NCBI GenBank assembly: GCA_019828545.1
Contig: JACVRA010000202.1
Coordinates: forward strand, 248,001-312,000
Reading direction: 5' to 3'
Length of the DNA: 64,000 bases
Source of the DNA: Paracamarosporium sp. OC-R06-R3
Taxonomy: Eukaryota; Ascomycota; Dothideomycetes; Pleosporales; Didymosphaeriaceae
In this document: positions 11,208 to 22,732 of the stretch, piece by piece
Position numbering within the stretch: the first letter of the stretch is position 1
How the letters are laid out: the number at the start of each line of letters is the position of its first letter
Translations under genes and position numbers: made by a program
The notes under the pieces: model-generated
The model's database searches: none
Seen by the model: only the letters and a program-made list of their open reading frames with translations
Told to the model about the DNA's origin: nothing

Positions 11208-12176
11208 ATGAGTGCCGATCGTCCAATTCTCATCCGCGGGGACTCTGAGCTCCAGTATCGTGATGCTCCGAACAACATTCAAGAAACTTGTGCTGTGTGC
11301 CTGGATCCCCTGGCAGGTAACCGCATTGTTTCTATTGGCTGCGGCCATATCTTCCACGGCTATTGCCTGCAGCATCAGGTGACGGTGGAGGACCAGAAGC
11401 CTGCAGATGTACAAAAGTACGCCTGTGCTGTCTGTGGAAATGTGTTTCACAGGGAAGACATCGACATGTCTCTCGTGCAACCTCTCGACCCTGCCGCCAA
11501 CGGAGCCCCTGCTAGGGACTGGGCCGCGATGATCGACAAATATGAGCCTGTGAAGGAACAGGTGAATGAAAACCGTCGGACCGGAGTCCCAACGGAGCCC
11601 CGCTTGATGGAAGAGTACTGCACGCTCGGCAAGCTCATCCGCAAAAACAAAAGGTAAGCCCTTTTACTATCTGTTGCTATCTGTTCAATCAATACTGATG
11701 CAATTGAAAATAGTCAGGTCCATTATGCAGCTCGGCGGGAGTTGCGTGCACTGAAAATCGAAGAGGCCTACTTTCGGCATTCTGATGATTTGCTTGCACG
11801 ACTCTCCCGGCGCCAGGCGTTTTTCCGTGACCGCGCAACGCCCAAGAACACGCTGATCACACCGGGCGTTGCGGACGGGGGTTCCAAAGATGCACGTCTC
11901 CTCGAGATTGTCTACCGGATTCCCGTGTTTGAGTTCCAAATATCCTATTTTGTTTGGTTCAGCCCGCGGGAGGAGACCCAAGACATCGTGAAACCCTATC
12001 TGGACTTTTTGCGGTTCACAAAGCTTACGCCGAACGATCGTGTACCCGCAGCCAAGAAGCCTAATTTCTACTTGCCTTTCCTGGTCACGGAGTCGAACGA
12101 TCTTGTAGCCTGGAGCACACCCGCTGATCTACCAAACGGGTGCGTACTCTTGCACGAGAACCATGATATCTTTTGA
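11208..12176 (+). CDS. RING-H2 finger protein, putative E3 ligase
   Basis: Predicted 302-residue protein, exons 11208-11653 and 11714-12176; the 60-nt intron has donor GTAAGC and acceptor ATAG, and joins as ...NKS-QVHYAARREL. The N-terminal third carries one RING-like zinc motif: CAVC, then C-G-H-I-F-H-G-Y-C, then CAVC, i.e. C-x2-C...C-x-H-x2-H-x2-C...C-x2-C (C3H2C3 type). Such domains usually recruit ubiquitin-conjugating enzymes. The rest has no domain I recognise; it is charged and then ends with a hydrophobic/aromatic stretch FEFQISYFVWFS. A 33-bp tandem repeat begins one base after the stop codon. Function beyond RING is unknown. Confidence 0.75.
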
Positions 12177-12177
12177 C

Positions 12178-12260
12178 GGAGCCAATACGGGAAGCACGCT
12201 CGTGAACCATGGAGCCAACGCGGGAAGTACGCCCGTGAACCACGGAGCCAATGCAAGAAG
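12178..12260 (+). repeat. 33-bp tandem repeat, 2.5 copies
   Basis: Units at 12178-12210, 12211-12243 and a partial at 12244-12260, beginning GGAGCCAA. Differences between units 1 and 2 are transitions. In one frame the unit reads as an 11-residue repeat GAN-x-GST-x-VNH, but that frame is not the frame of the upstream RING gene. Confidence 0.85.
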
Positions 12261-12533
12261 GTCTCGATACCTAAGGGTAACTTTGGAATGCATTGAAGGA
12301 ATACAATGTCCGGATGGAATGTTTGCAGGGACCGATGAGGAGCGGCATCTAGAAGATCCAGTACATACTGCTGAGTATTAACTAGAAATTAAATGAGTAA
12401 TGGAATATGGTGCTCAATTTCACTATTCCAACGAGCTCATGGTTGCTTTCTGGTTGCTGTCTGAAGTACCACCCTGAGAACGCTTTTCTGTGTACATATC
12501 CATGTCCTTGTGCTTAATACAATATCGACATTG

Positions 12534-12620
12534 ATCTGCACTGTCTTGAACTGTGAGGTAATACGTACAGAACCATGTTTGTTGGCACTGTATACCCTGT
12601 GTGATGCTTCAGAAACTCGC
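12534..12620 (+). repeat. Dispersed repeat copy B
   Basis: Partner of 9721-9815, same orientation, about 2.8 kb downstream, so the pair brackets the phosphatase and RING genes. Non-coding. Confidence 0.7.
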
Positions 12621-12724
12621 TTCAGATAGACTCTGACCTTGTGTCGGCCTACCTTGAGTTGATAAGCCGTGGCTCTGTTTGTGGCAGTCTTAGCTGCATG
12701 GCTCCATTCTCCCTAGCTGTGCCG

Positions 12725-13480
12725 TCAGACATCAACCCCCAACTCCCGTAATTTCTCCACAATCTCTCCTCTCTTCCTTCCTATTTGAAGCTTCTCCTCT
12801 GCAAGCTTCACCTGCAAGACCAATACCTCTACTTCCAGATCCGCATTTCCTTTCCGGGCGGCAGCAAGTCGCTCCTGCCTCTGAATGTTCGGCTCGAGCC
12901 AGGGTAGGCTTCGCCTCCAATACAGAAGTCCAGCCCAGAGCTTTATCTTCTTTTTCATATTGGGGTTCGAGAAATCGACGCTGCCGCATGAGCCGGATAT
13001 CTTTCCAATTCTTTCCATAATCCCTTCACGCAACTTTCGCATCTTGACATTGTGAAACTCGCTATCATAATCGACGCTTCGTTCAAGCACTTACAACTAT
13101 TGCGTTCAACACGCCACCCAGACATCCAATATTAATAACACCCAAACATCCATTCTCAATCCGCTCAATCGCATCACTCGCACACAGCCTGCCAACGCAC
13201 ACATAATAGAAAAGCTCAACACTCCCCAAAGCAAGCAGACCGACCTTGGGAAGAACATAAGCGCTCACAAAACAGCGATCACGCGTTGGATCCCAGGAAT
13301 ATCCACCATACTAGCGTCCATCCTTAACCTCATCGTCTCCATCCACGATATCCTGATCCCTAGCAATCCCTATCGATGAACTCTTCGCGACACCGCCCAT
13401 CCACTTACGCAGCCTGCCGGCGCGATTATCCAAATTCTTCGTTGAACAGAAACTCAAACTTGAAGATGCCAGGGTACAAG
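12725..13480 (-). pseudogene. Broken gene for a predicted membrane protein
   Basis: On the minus strand a coding-like frame can be followed from about 13480 down to a stop at 12725. It is interrupted by an in-frame TAG at 13313-13311 and by a one-base shift near 13090. The first part is hydrophilic (LRKWMGG, then an acidic stretch). The middle is hydrophobic (YVLPKVGLLALGSVELFYYV and CLGVINIGCLGGVLNAIVV, two likely membrane segments). The last ~115 residues are helical and rich in K/E/L, likely coiled coil. I found no intron that would remove either defect with acceptable splice sites and length. I do not recognise the family. A decayed gene is the simplest reading, but an unusual exon structure cannot be excluded. 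Confidence 0.45.
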
Positions 13481-15339
13481 ACGAGCAGAGACAAACGTAT
13501 GAAACATAGGATTACTCGCTTAAAGGAGATGGTCGGCGCTTAGATAAGACTTTGAATACAAATATAACCGGCGTTGAACGCGACATGGTGCGTTTAGCAG
13601 ATGATGTAGAGATATTGTGCGCTGGTGGAGCTAGTTGGGCGGCGAGGCTTCTTGGACACTGAGGGCGAGATAGTAGTCAGAACAAAGAGATAGATGTCTT
13701 CACGGGGCCGGCTTGGGGCTATGAGATTGGCTTATGAACTGACGTTCACGGTGCTAGTTTAAAGGTCAAGTATGTATGTCGTTTCCCAAGATCCAGAACA
13801 GCTTGACCTTCTTGATCTACACTTGCTGTTGGAAAATTCACCCTTCGCGCTGGGACTCAGCTTCGATCGCGCGCTCTTTCCACATGAACTGCAGGAATCT
13901 AAGAACCTATGCTTCCAATCCCAAGTTACCGTCATACCGTTACGGAATATAGTGACTGCTCAGCGCTCGATGTGATGGCTGGATTCCGTTCGTATCTTCA
14001 GGCCACATGGGGATTGTTTCGATTCTTAATCGGCGATTTTCTCTCTGGAAGCCTCCATAGCTCCGTGTAGTCGCTGCGGTTCCGATATCTGATCGCCGAC
14101 GTTCGGGCCTTCCGACGAGTACTGTCTCTGAACTGGTTCTTCGATGTCGGCTCTGACGCTGTTGATCTGGCTGTCGACCACTTGTAAGACCTTGTGCTTA
14201 TTCCTGTTGATTAGTCCGAGATACTGTGTCTTACATTTTACGCGGGGAGTTTTGTCTGCTGGGCTCCCAGTCCTTTCGATAGAGTTCTATACGGCGCGGA
14301 CTGCGTAGTTATGCTGCATGGTCTTGAAGTCTTCGAACATTACTACGAACTTATTAGTCTGTGGATGTACGATTTTGAGTCGAACCCAGTTGAACCCATG
14401 GTCTCCCCAGTCGGAAAACATGTTGGCTATAACTCGTCTTCGACATTTGTTCTGGTCCGTTGGACCGCCAACGATGCTTGCGAGTGCAATTTTGTCAAGG
14501 CTGAGATGATATGTGGCGTCTAGAGGAGACAGAAGAAGGTTTTGGATTTGAAGTTGTTGCGGCTCTGGTCAGAGGATGGGATGTATATGAAGGCGAGTCG
14601 TAATCTCAAAAAGGTAGGAGCCCGGTAGCACACCTAACTCTCACTCTGGACCCATCAGCCGGGTAATCGCAGCCTGTGTTGACCCAAAAAGCCTTCCATG
14701 AACAGCAGCGATAAGGTGAGGGTACAAGCTACGCCCATTCCTTTGATATCACTGTCACGCCCACGGGTCTGCGAGGGTGTACTCAGTACAGTATACGACG
14801 CTTCGTCCCGCAATATAAAGCCACACGTGAGGTGCCTACACTATCTCTTAATCATCGTGTTCGACACTGCCGCCGTGATATCGTGCTGACTGTTCTGGAA
14901 ATCTGATAACGACGTTGACAAGTGAGCCGGCGACGATATATATTAGCGTGAATGGAAGAAGTACAAGAATGAAGGGCTTAAGCGAAGAGAGATCCAGCGG
15001 GGCATGGGGCTGCTGTGACAATAAACGATGTGGGTATTTTCTTGGGATGTTGATCCTCGGGTCACGAAGTCAGATAGATATAACACGTATCACTGGTGAA
15101 GATGCTTCGATGGTACCAGTGGGTGTTTCGTATTCGAGTGACAAGACCGAGTACCAGGGGATGCCGAAGCTATCCTCGTCCGATGTCGATGTACCTGCGC
15201 TACTCTGCGAGGCCATCATGAGGCTCAGAAGCCGAAAGACATCGGACACATTCTACCGAACGCCTTACTTCCATGGGTATCTGAAAAATCCAATACGTCA
15301 ATGCAGAGCATATACGTGGTCTTGCTGCTGGTGACTTCT
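13481..15339. other. Gene-poor stretch, possible decayed sequence
   Basis: Short open frames with coding-like composition occur on both strands (for example minus 14170-14020 and plus 14290-14520), all soon interrupted. This fits old, mutated sequence, but I could not name a parent gene or element. Confidence 0.4.
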
Positions 15340-16569
15340 TCATCCTCGACTCAAACGTCGCGAAGTCGTGAGGCCGCCCCAGGGCATCTTGCCATGCGCA
15401 GTTCGCGGGGTTTGCATCCGTTGCTCCTCCTCCATAAGTACCTCAGTCGTACACCAGATTTCGCCATTCCTAGCTGCTGCTTCGTTGCCTGAGATGATCT
15501 GCTCCACTGATTCTCCACCTGAGCTACCAGCCCTCTTCATGCGAATGGGAGGATCGACTACGCTAACGGTCTTTCCGCTTGTGACGTTCGTTGCGTATCG
15601 GGTTCCAGGGTAATTGCCGTAGGTGTAGGTGGTAGTCTGGCGTAGAGTGACGATGCCGAAGTGCTCCAGGGCACGCTGGAACGGTCCACGTAAACAAGGC
15701 ACGCAAGACACGATGAAACCCGTGAGCGCCTCGATCGAACACCACATCTGAACGACAATGATATCGGCGTACGTATCTTGAGACTGCTTCATAGCTTTGA
15801 TTTGCTTGATCTTGATGATGGAAGCAACGCCAGCGAAGACGCCTAAACCCATCAGTAAGCCAATGATGGCGCGCTCACGAAGCGGACGTTGAACTTTGCG
15901 GAGGAACGATATCGGAAGTAGTGCGAAGATCCAATCGGTTAGGATGACAAAGACCTGTACAGTGATCTGACTCGTTGTTTGGATATTATATGGCCAACAT
16001 TTTCCAGGCACGTTCTGCGTAAGGTCCCAGGTCTTACGGAGAGGCGAACAGCCAAGGAGTTGCGTAAGCATGTTGTAACTACTCAGTACAACTTGAAATG
16101 CAATCATGGCCCATAGGAACCGACGCCAAAGCTTCTTGGATTCCAAGCGAAGTAGCATCAAGGCGATTGAAGTCTTGACTGCTCCCATGCCGAAAGCCCA
16201 GAAAGGCTGTGCGATGACACCATAGAAGAAGGATGTCTCCATATCGCCGAGTGTGAATTTGGACAAGTCGCCATTCCAGGTAGGGAACGTCCACTCGAGG
16301 CCCTTGAAGAAGAGGGACGAGTTGATGACGACAAGGACCTGTCCAAATTATGAGCACAGAAGGAGCGTTGTTGCTGAGCATACGCATACATAGGCGACTG
16401 CACAGACATAGTCGTCGGCCAACATTCGATATATCGGGAAGCACCGAGTCCACATCCTTGCGATGAATAGTAGAGTGGCCGTGACGAGCAGGACACTTGA
16501 GATGATGCTGAACTCCCACGCAACGTGAGCGGCGCGGTCGGTAGGCGGCGCGAGCGAGCTTCGATCCAT
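15340..16569 (-). CDS. Fungal rhodopsin-like seven-TM protein
   Basis: Predicted 392-residue integral membrane protein of the fungal rhodopsin-domain family (SAT4-like, common in Pezizomycotina, function mostly unknown). Exons on the minus strand are 16569-16390 and 16338-15340; the 51-nt intron has donor GTATGC and acceptor ACAG and is phase 0. The first exon gives TM1 (ISSVLLVTATLLFIARMWTR) and the conserved ADDY after it. Further membrane spans lie around FWAFGMGAVKTSIALMLL, FLWAMIAFQVVLSSYNML, VFVILTDWIFALLPISFL, AIIGLLMGLGVFAGVASI and MWCSIEALTGFIVSCVPCL. The Asp-rich and Cys-containing loop LLGCSPLRKTWD is typical of the family. The last ~110 residues are a cytoplasmic, Ser/Thr-rich tail. 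Family assignment is good; it is not a retinal pump, as no retinal-binding Lys motif is seen. Confidence 0.85.
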
Positions 16570-18480
16570 TGCGGCGGTGGCGGCTTGCTCTCACCTGCGG
16601 GCCGTGTTGAGGGAGGTAGGACGAAGGAAGTTGGGTGTAGAAGCAAGTGGAGCCGTAGATGGCAAGGCTACTCGGCGCGCGCTTGCCTCGTGCGTCCCAC
16701 GATTAGGGAAGGGGCGAGGCGGCGTAGGGAAGGTGCGTTTGCAGTTTGCAGCATGGCAAACAGCGCTGGCCCCGGCCGTTTCGTGCACACCCCGCCCGCA
16801 TGACGGTTCCGTGACACTGAATGGTCGAGGCTCTCGAGGGCCTGGTAGCACGCGGCGTGAGCACGCATGAGCCTAACCCTCCCCGGGGCCGTCTTTTGAG
16901 TTTGGGTTCGATCCACCCGACTCGTACATACCCGTTCCCCATCGTCAAGGGCCACTTCATCGATCTGCACACTGCCCACGAGTCTGATCTAAGACGCCGA
17001 TCGGCTGCATATCGTCCAACAAGGCTGTTGGGCCATCTTCTCAGCCTGCGATGACTGCACCCGAAACCCCAGCAGCGCCTTGACCGACTGCAGCCATGCA
17101 AGCAAGTAAGCGTTTATGCAAGCATAAATCGAGCAAGGGGCGAACCAGATCCCGCGGCCCACGCATGAACGTCTCGTCTCGTACGAACGAGGTCATAGCG
17201 CATTGGAGCATACCGAGAACGATTTCCTAAGCGTAGGCATCCTGCTCGTACACCATGTATATCTAGCCCGAGGCTGACATAGAATAGATTAACGTCGAAC
17301 GCGCGTGAGATAATCTATCCTTGCATGCCAACCAATATCGACTCCCTGCTCGCCCCGTCTCTTGCCAACCAATGTCCGTATATTGTATCCACGAATCATA
17401 CTTTTCCTTTCGCGTAGAATTAGCCAGAAGGAAGCGAACACGACGGGCTTGCCAAGGGACAACGGACCCTTGCAACTAGATGAGGTTAGCAGGCGGCACG
17501 GGAAACAGAGCGCCTGCTCTCGGGTGCCCAGTGTTGAGCTAGAAATGACATGCGGTTGTCACGGTGAAACACGGAATTCGAGAGTCGCTTTGTGGTCGTT
17601 CGAAGGATGGCCGCCCACACAGCGAGCCCTGTATGCAGAGAGTATTGAAACGCACGGCCTTCGCTGTTCTAGAAGCTTGGTCTAAGTCTTGGGCCCTGTC
17701 GGGTTCTTCCAACAACCGCAGGGAACAAGCGAAGCACAAGAACGTTATTTGGTGGGCAACCAATATATCCTAGAGCCTCATGGTTCCCGCCGCCACTCGC
17801 GGGAAGGTTTGGCTTACAACTGTGGCTGTCGCATCCTACAAAAGATCATGACTGTCTTGTTCGCAAGCGCGAGAAAAATTCGCATTGGCTCTTGCAAATG
17901 CAACAGATGTCATACGACGAGTGGTATGACGGTCACGATGTGAATTGAATCTAACTGCCGATGGCGTTCCATAGCGCTACGGCTAGCGACTATGTTACCG
18001 AGGCGAATCCGCTGCCGCTGGCATAAACTGCATCGTTGGAGAAAAAGCATTTCAGCAACCAACCCTCTTTTAGAACATACCGTCGATTTATGAAACGTCG
18101 CTTTTCCAAAACCTACGCTTGAGCTATCCCAAACACTCGTAACGTCACGTGATCGAACTCGCTGCAGCTGTCCTGAAGTAATAACCATACAAGGGCCAAT
18201 AATATCGAATTATGTGCGTGTCAAATCGCTTTACGTCGTTATTCAAGATGCATGGTCACCAGGGACTCCATCTCTCAACCATCCAAGGCTACAATTGGTT
18301 GAAATTTCTTTCTAATAGTTGTATATCATAATTGATCTATTACATAGATGCGACACGCGAAGACCAATCTAGCTACCTTCATTCCTGCAACAATAATTCT
18401 CCTTCCTCCTACTTCAAGATTTCAAGAGATATCGTTAGCCTATCAACGATCAGACCCAACAATACTATCACTGAGCCGCG
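16570..18480. other. Intergenic, no gene supported
   Basis: About 1.9 kb. The first ~500 bp are GC-rich (promoter side of the rhodopsin-like gene), the remainder mixed. A TTCGATC sequence at 16908 resembles a tRNA B box, but the flanking stem does not pair. Confidence 0.5.
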
Positions 18481-19281
18481 TCAGCATCCGCAAGATCCCA
18501 GATCGATCCTATTTTCATACCTCATCTGCAGCGTCGGAGTCACCAACACCTGCCACTCAGCCGTACCCAGCGTCCCGAAATCCTTCACACCATCCGGAAA
18601 CCTCGGCTGATATGAGACATCAACCTGCAACTCAATCGGATTATGATGGCCTCGCGCGTACATCGCTTTGATCCCGTTTGTCTCCACGGTTGCTCTCCCT
18701 CGACATGCGACATCAGACTGTATGACGAGCACGGCGTTGAGTCGATTCGGAATCCCGCCTCTGGATTGCTCGTTCTCGTGGATATAAAAACGTACGGCGT
18801 TGGGCTCGGAAAGCTGTGGGGACTTCCATGTGTCGCTGAGAATACTGCAGGAATGCTCCTTCACGACGGACTCCTTGCGACTTAGAGAGGCACCTGCTCT
18901 AGTAGTGCTCCCCGGGATGTCTACGCCTGCTGTAAGCGACCCTTCGAATGTCCACTCGACTGAAGATGTTGTTCGTCTCCCTGTGAGGAACTGTGGTGCC
19001 CATCGTTTCACTACAGCAGTACTCGCGAGGTTGGGCTCGGTAGGCTCAAACTGGAACATGATATTGGCTTTCTTGAAGCGGTCATTGTGCGGGCAAGAAA
19101 ACTGCAACGTCAAGCAGACAAGCCAAGCTCGCTTGCCGTTCAACACGCCGCTATCGATGCTCTGGACGGTGATGGTCGTCGTCTTCCACGTACTGAGATC
19201 TTGCTGGTACACTGTCGCCGGTGGAGCCGGTTGCTCCTTGCTGAAGGATGAATTGCGTGATTTCCAATCTGGACTCTCCAT
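18481..19281 (-). CDS. Hypothetical protein, 266 aa
   Basis: Uninterrupted frame from ATG at 19281 to TAG at 18481 on the minus strand. I do not recognise a family. The composition is protein-like: mixed beta-type stretches such as AWLVCLTLQFSCPHN, KANIMFQFEP, AVLVIQSDVACRG and ELQVDVSYQP, no signal peptide and no membrane segment. Several cysteines occur (SCPHN, HSCSI, VACRG, ending GSCGC). It stands alone, with long non-coding DNA on both sides. Additional upstream exons are possible but nothing compelling was seen. Annotated as a gene on length and composition alone. Confidence 0.5.
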   Translation of the reverse strand: MESPDWKSRNSSFSKEQPAPPATVYQQDLSTWKTTTITVQSIDSGVLNGKRAWLVCLTLQFSCPHNDRFKKANIMFQFEPTEPNLASTAVVKRWAPQFLTGRRTTSSVEWTFEGSLTAGVDIPGSTTRAGASLSRKESVVKEHSCSILSDTWKSPQLSEPNAVRFYIHENEQSRGGIPNRLNAVLVIQSDVACRGRATVETNGIKAMYARGHHNPIELQVDVSYQPRFPDGVKDFGTLGTAEWQVLVTPTLQMRYENRIDLGSCGC

Positions 19282-20100
19282 CACTAACTAAACGACTAAC
19301 TAGACGAAAGTAAAGGAATTAATCGCCGACGTGGCTACGAAACGGCGATCTCGACGCCTCTTGAACGTCCACGCTGCGTATCCATTTTTGGAATACCATC
19401 CGCCATTTCAAAAGAGTACCGGAGCTGCTTCTAGCGACATGAACTCCCAGTATCACGGTCATATCACTGCTAGGCAGAAGAGGCGGCTGACGGTGTGCCT
19501 GCAAAAGCTCGCATCTGGAAGCACGGCCGGCGGTTATCCAGTAAGTATATCTTCGAAACAATAGATATGTCGGCGCTTGTAGCATGATCTCCGACCCTAG
19601 TTTATTTTTGGAAGCATCCGTCATGCGGTCTAGCGGACGTATCCGTGGTGTTGGTTTCTAGGCGAGCTTTCTTTGAGCTTTGTCGACGGAAGCGGAAATC
19701 TGTACGACGCGCGGCTTGGAGTATCTGCGGGAAGCACATCTCTAGCTCACTTTCAACAGGAAATTGTTTTAAGCGAGTGCTGTTTGCGGACTAAAATCGT
19801 GGCTGTGGTTAGGTATGTCGGTCTTGCCGTATCGTATACCGCACGTGATTTGCGTCATCACCATACGTCGCTGGGGAAGAGCATCAACCAAGCCTTACAT
19901 CAGTGCTTTTACCACCGCTATCCAGATCCAAAAGGCCCTCGATTTAGGATTTTAAGCCATCAGGAACATGAGAACTCTCCTATGTCGTGTTCTGGTGCTA
20001 ATTTCCATACCACCGGGTTGCTTTTCAAGGGGAACAGCAAGGTCCATGACTCCGTTATCTATAAAGTTTGTTCACCGGCCATATCGCGTGGCTCGTAAGG
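19282..20100 (+). other. Coding-like open stretches, gene not established
   Basis: Two plus-strand frames, 19331-19564 and 19673-20098, have coding-like composition and lie either side of a possible intron (GTAAGT near 19541). The phases of the two do not agree with a simple splice, so I do not call a gene. It may be a relic or a gene whose exons I have not resolved. Confidence 0.25.
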
Positions 20101-22732
20101 AGAAAAGGAGATCATGATTTGTTTCACTTGCTCATTGCATTCATGAATGTTTCCTGACTACTTCCTGCCCGCTTTCTAACTGTTTTCTCCGCCACATACA
20201 ACGCAGAAAACACAAATGTGGAACTGAAGAGATAGCCCTTTTCTTTTAGTCACGCCAAGCTTCATATCGAAAGAAGTTCATGCATAAGGGTCTGACAATT
20301 GTCTTTGATTGCAATTGTACGGATTTTGGTACGTGTGTCAACATGGGAAACAAGGTTTTGTGTTTAGTCACGATGAGCTCCTGTCTTTGCAATGTCGGCT
20401 TTTTAGTCGACATTCTCGCAAGCAGTATTGAGGGTATGGTTCTGGTTTCGGGTCCTGAATATTTTCATTAATACACCCTTTCATGTTGTCGACAAGGAAC
20501 CAAGAATGTACATAAAATCAAGGACCAAATCCATGTTAATGTTTCTTCCCAGTTCCTAATCACTCCATGCTGTTCCTCGGATTCTTTTCAATCTCGGAAA
20601 CAAAGACCGTAATGTTGGAAAGAAGCTCCGAGCAAAGCCATACTGTCTTCATCCTAGGTTTTGAAGCAAGAAGCAAAGAAGCCAAGCCATACACGCGGTT
20701 TCGGCGCTCTTTTGCGAAAAGAGTATTTTAAGGCCTGGTCCAAGCCGGCATACGATGTTCGATAACTGTATTTTGAAGCAAGCGGCAGACAGGCGAAACC
20801 ATAGATATGGTTTCGCAATGCTTTGCGCAAAGCACATTGTTGAGCGAGTATACATTTTTAGTCGGCCCTCGTCAACCAGACAGAGTAGTGTGAAGAAGGA
20901 AGGTACTAGGTACAGAAGGATCCTGTTTTTATACTTGAGTCCTGGTGCACCGATGCTGTGAGTTGGACGCTAAAGTTCAGAGTCGGCATGCCATAATAGT
21001 CGACAGTATTTGAAAGAGGCACTAATACCAGTCATGGCTCACTCGCCGCATGCACTTTTGATTCTACCGTCTTGTCCCCGCACACAAGAACAACATGACG
21101 TGACCGTGGTAGTTTTGGATTTTCGACGTAGGCGCAGAACAGCACGTCTCCCATCTTGTGTTGAGAAGATTCTTTTAAGACAGAGCAGAGCGAGGGATCA
21201 TGGGTGTTTGATATCTGGGTTTTGAATCTGCAAGCGCACCGAGCGCAAGGCAGGACATCTGTTGGGGTGGGAGACCATTTAGTCGACATTTTTCATGTTC
21301 TCTTTCTTGTCCACCCAGACATGTTTTAAGTTGCCCACACTTTACACTTCATGTATTTCATATGCTCCACGTGTACGCTTTTAAAGAAAGCAGAACCTCC
21401 GATCCATGAACACTTTTCGTAGATGTTTTTTTTTTTTTTCGCGCATATCTGCTCACATATAGTGAGGTTAAAATATCCTGAGGCCCCGTAGGTCGACGGA
21501 TTCAACTCGGTCGTGTTTTTGACTGTGTATCGGGCGTCCATTGGTGGTAGAAGGAAATCTTGGTTCTCATGATGTTCCGGCATCGGCCAGGTCTGCCTCC
21601 AGAGTTTGCGTGCCTTCGGACCTCGCCTGAGTACTTTGGAGGCATCAACGTATTTACGGCCATGAGGGAAATGCCACATAAGAAGTTTTAATTCATGAGC
21701 GGTAACAGCGGTGACTTGGGGGTTGTCGGTATTACAGAAGGGAAGAACAGAAAGGGTCCGAGAGAAAAGGTGGGCTTTCATCTTCGTCCGTCGCCCAAGA
21801 TAACTCGTGCACAAGAGATCAAGGGCCCAAACATTCATCCCAGATAATCATACTTTCGGGAATATCCGCGAGAAGCACATCCTGGCGCATATGCTCCCTC
21901 TTTTTAAAGCCACACAGGCGATTCATGACCGGAATCCCTACTCTTTTAGACTCTAAAACTCCCATGAATACACAAGCCAACACTTTTTGCCATATTCGGG
22001 ACCGTGATCTCAAAGGCCGCACATGTTCTCCCCGCATATGCTTTTCGGTGCCCACGCCGCGAAACATCATGTAACACAAATGGTTTTTTCTTTGCACCTA
22101 GGAAACAACATCTAACTTGTTCTTCTGGATTTTAGACCAGCGTTTCCCAAAACCAGCGCATGACTTCTCTCCAAAATCTTCCATGGAAAAGGAGGCACGC
22201 TTCTCCGACACATTCTACTGGGTTTGGGGACCTTTTAGATACACGGCTCCGTCCCACGTCTCCCCATTAGAAGGTGAAGGATGGTTTTGCGTCTCCAGGC
22301 CATGAAAGTATTGACCGTATGCTTTAGAGGACAGTTTGCCCTGCTGGCATTCCGAAACGTAGTGTGAAGAGTAGAGGAGGACGTGGAAGGGAAGGAAGTA
22401 TTTATAGGGTGGGACTGAGGGAATACGGCTTAGCGGGTATGACAAAGGGTTATGAGGTGGAGGCACGTGATATGGGAGTGCGAGTATGCGCAATGCTTCT
22501 CTGCGGTAGTATTTTACAGATCCTTTGGGCCCTGGGGTGGATGATACTGCGACGGAGGTTCTTTCGTGGTAATGTATGACTTGAGTGAACGGCACCATAC
22601 ACAATTCATACATATGGAGAGTTTAATTTGTAAATATGTTTTATTGCGTTTCTCCGAAGGGTATATATATGCCTACCTTACCTACGGTACGCTCGCATCT
22701 CGCACAGTATAGTCCCAGATCTCTCATCAAAA
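20101..22732. other. Hairpin-rich non-coding stretch
   Basis: About 2.6 kb without a supportable gene. It is unusually rich in short palindromes and recurring words: TTTAGTCGACATT occurs twice (20402-20414 and 21278-21290), TTGTCGACAA near 20486, and many TTTTAG/TTTTAA and GCATATG words. Two diverged copies of a ~70-bp module with strong hairpins are listed separately. Confidence 0.5.
20659..20841 (+). repeat. Two copies of a ~70-bp hairpin module
   Basis: Two segments, one starting TTTTGAAGCAAGAAGCAAAG near 20659 and one starting TTTTGAAGCAAGCGGCAGAC near 20771, align base for base over about 70 positions. Three perfect hairpins are visible: 7-bp arms at 20707-20723 (CTCTTTT/AAAAGAG), 11-bp arms with a 2-nt loop at 20793-20816 (GCGAAACCATA/TATGGTTTCGC), and a perfect 16-bp palindrome at 20819-20834 (TGCTTTGCGCAAAGCA). 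The terminal hairpin is present in both copies although its bases differ. Confidence 0.7.

Noticed and set aside
13090..13122. Short intron to explain the frame change in the broken membrane gene
   Set aside because: The only GTAAGT...TAG choice is about 33 nt, too short, and its phase does not match.
16900..16925. TTCGATC flanked by G and C runs, like a tRNA T-arm
   Set aside because: The 5-bp stem does not pair and no A box or acceptor stem is found upstream.
21326..22097. Two minus-strand open frames of 170 and 92 codons
   Set aside because: They lie in the palindrome-rich stretch and reflect its repeated words rather than protein-like composition.
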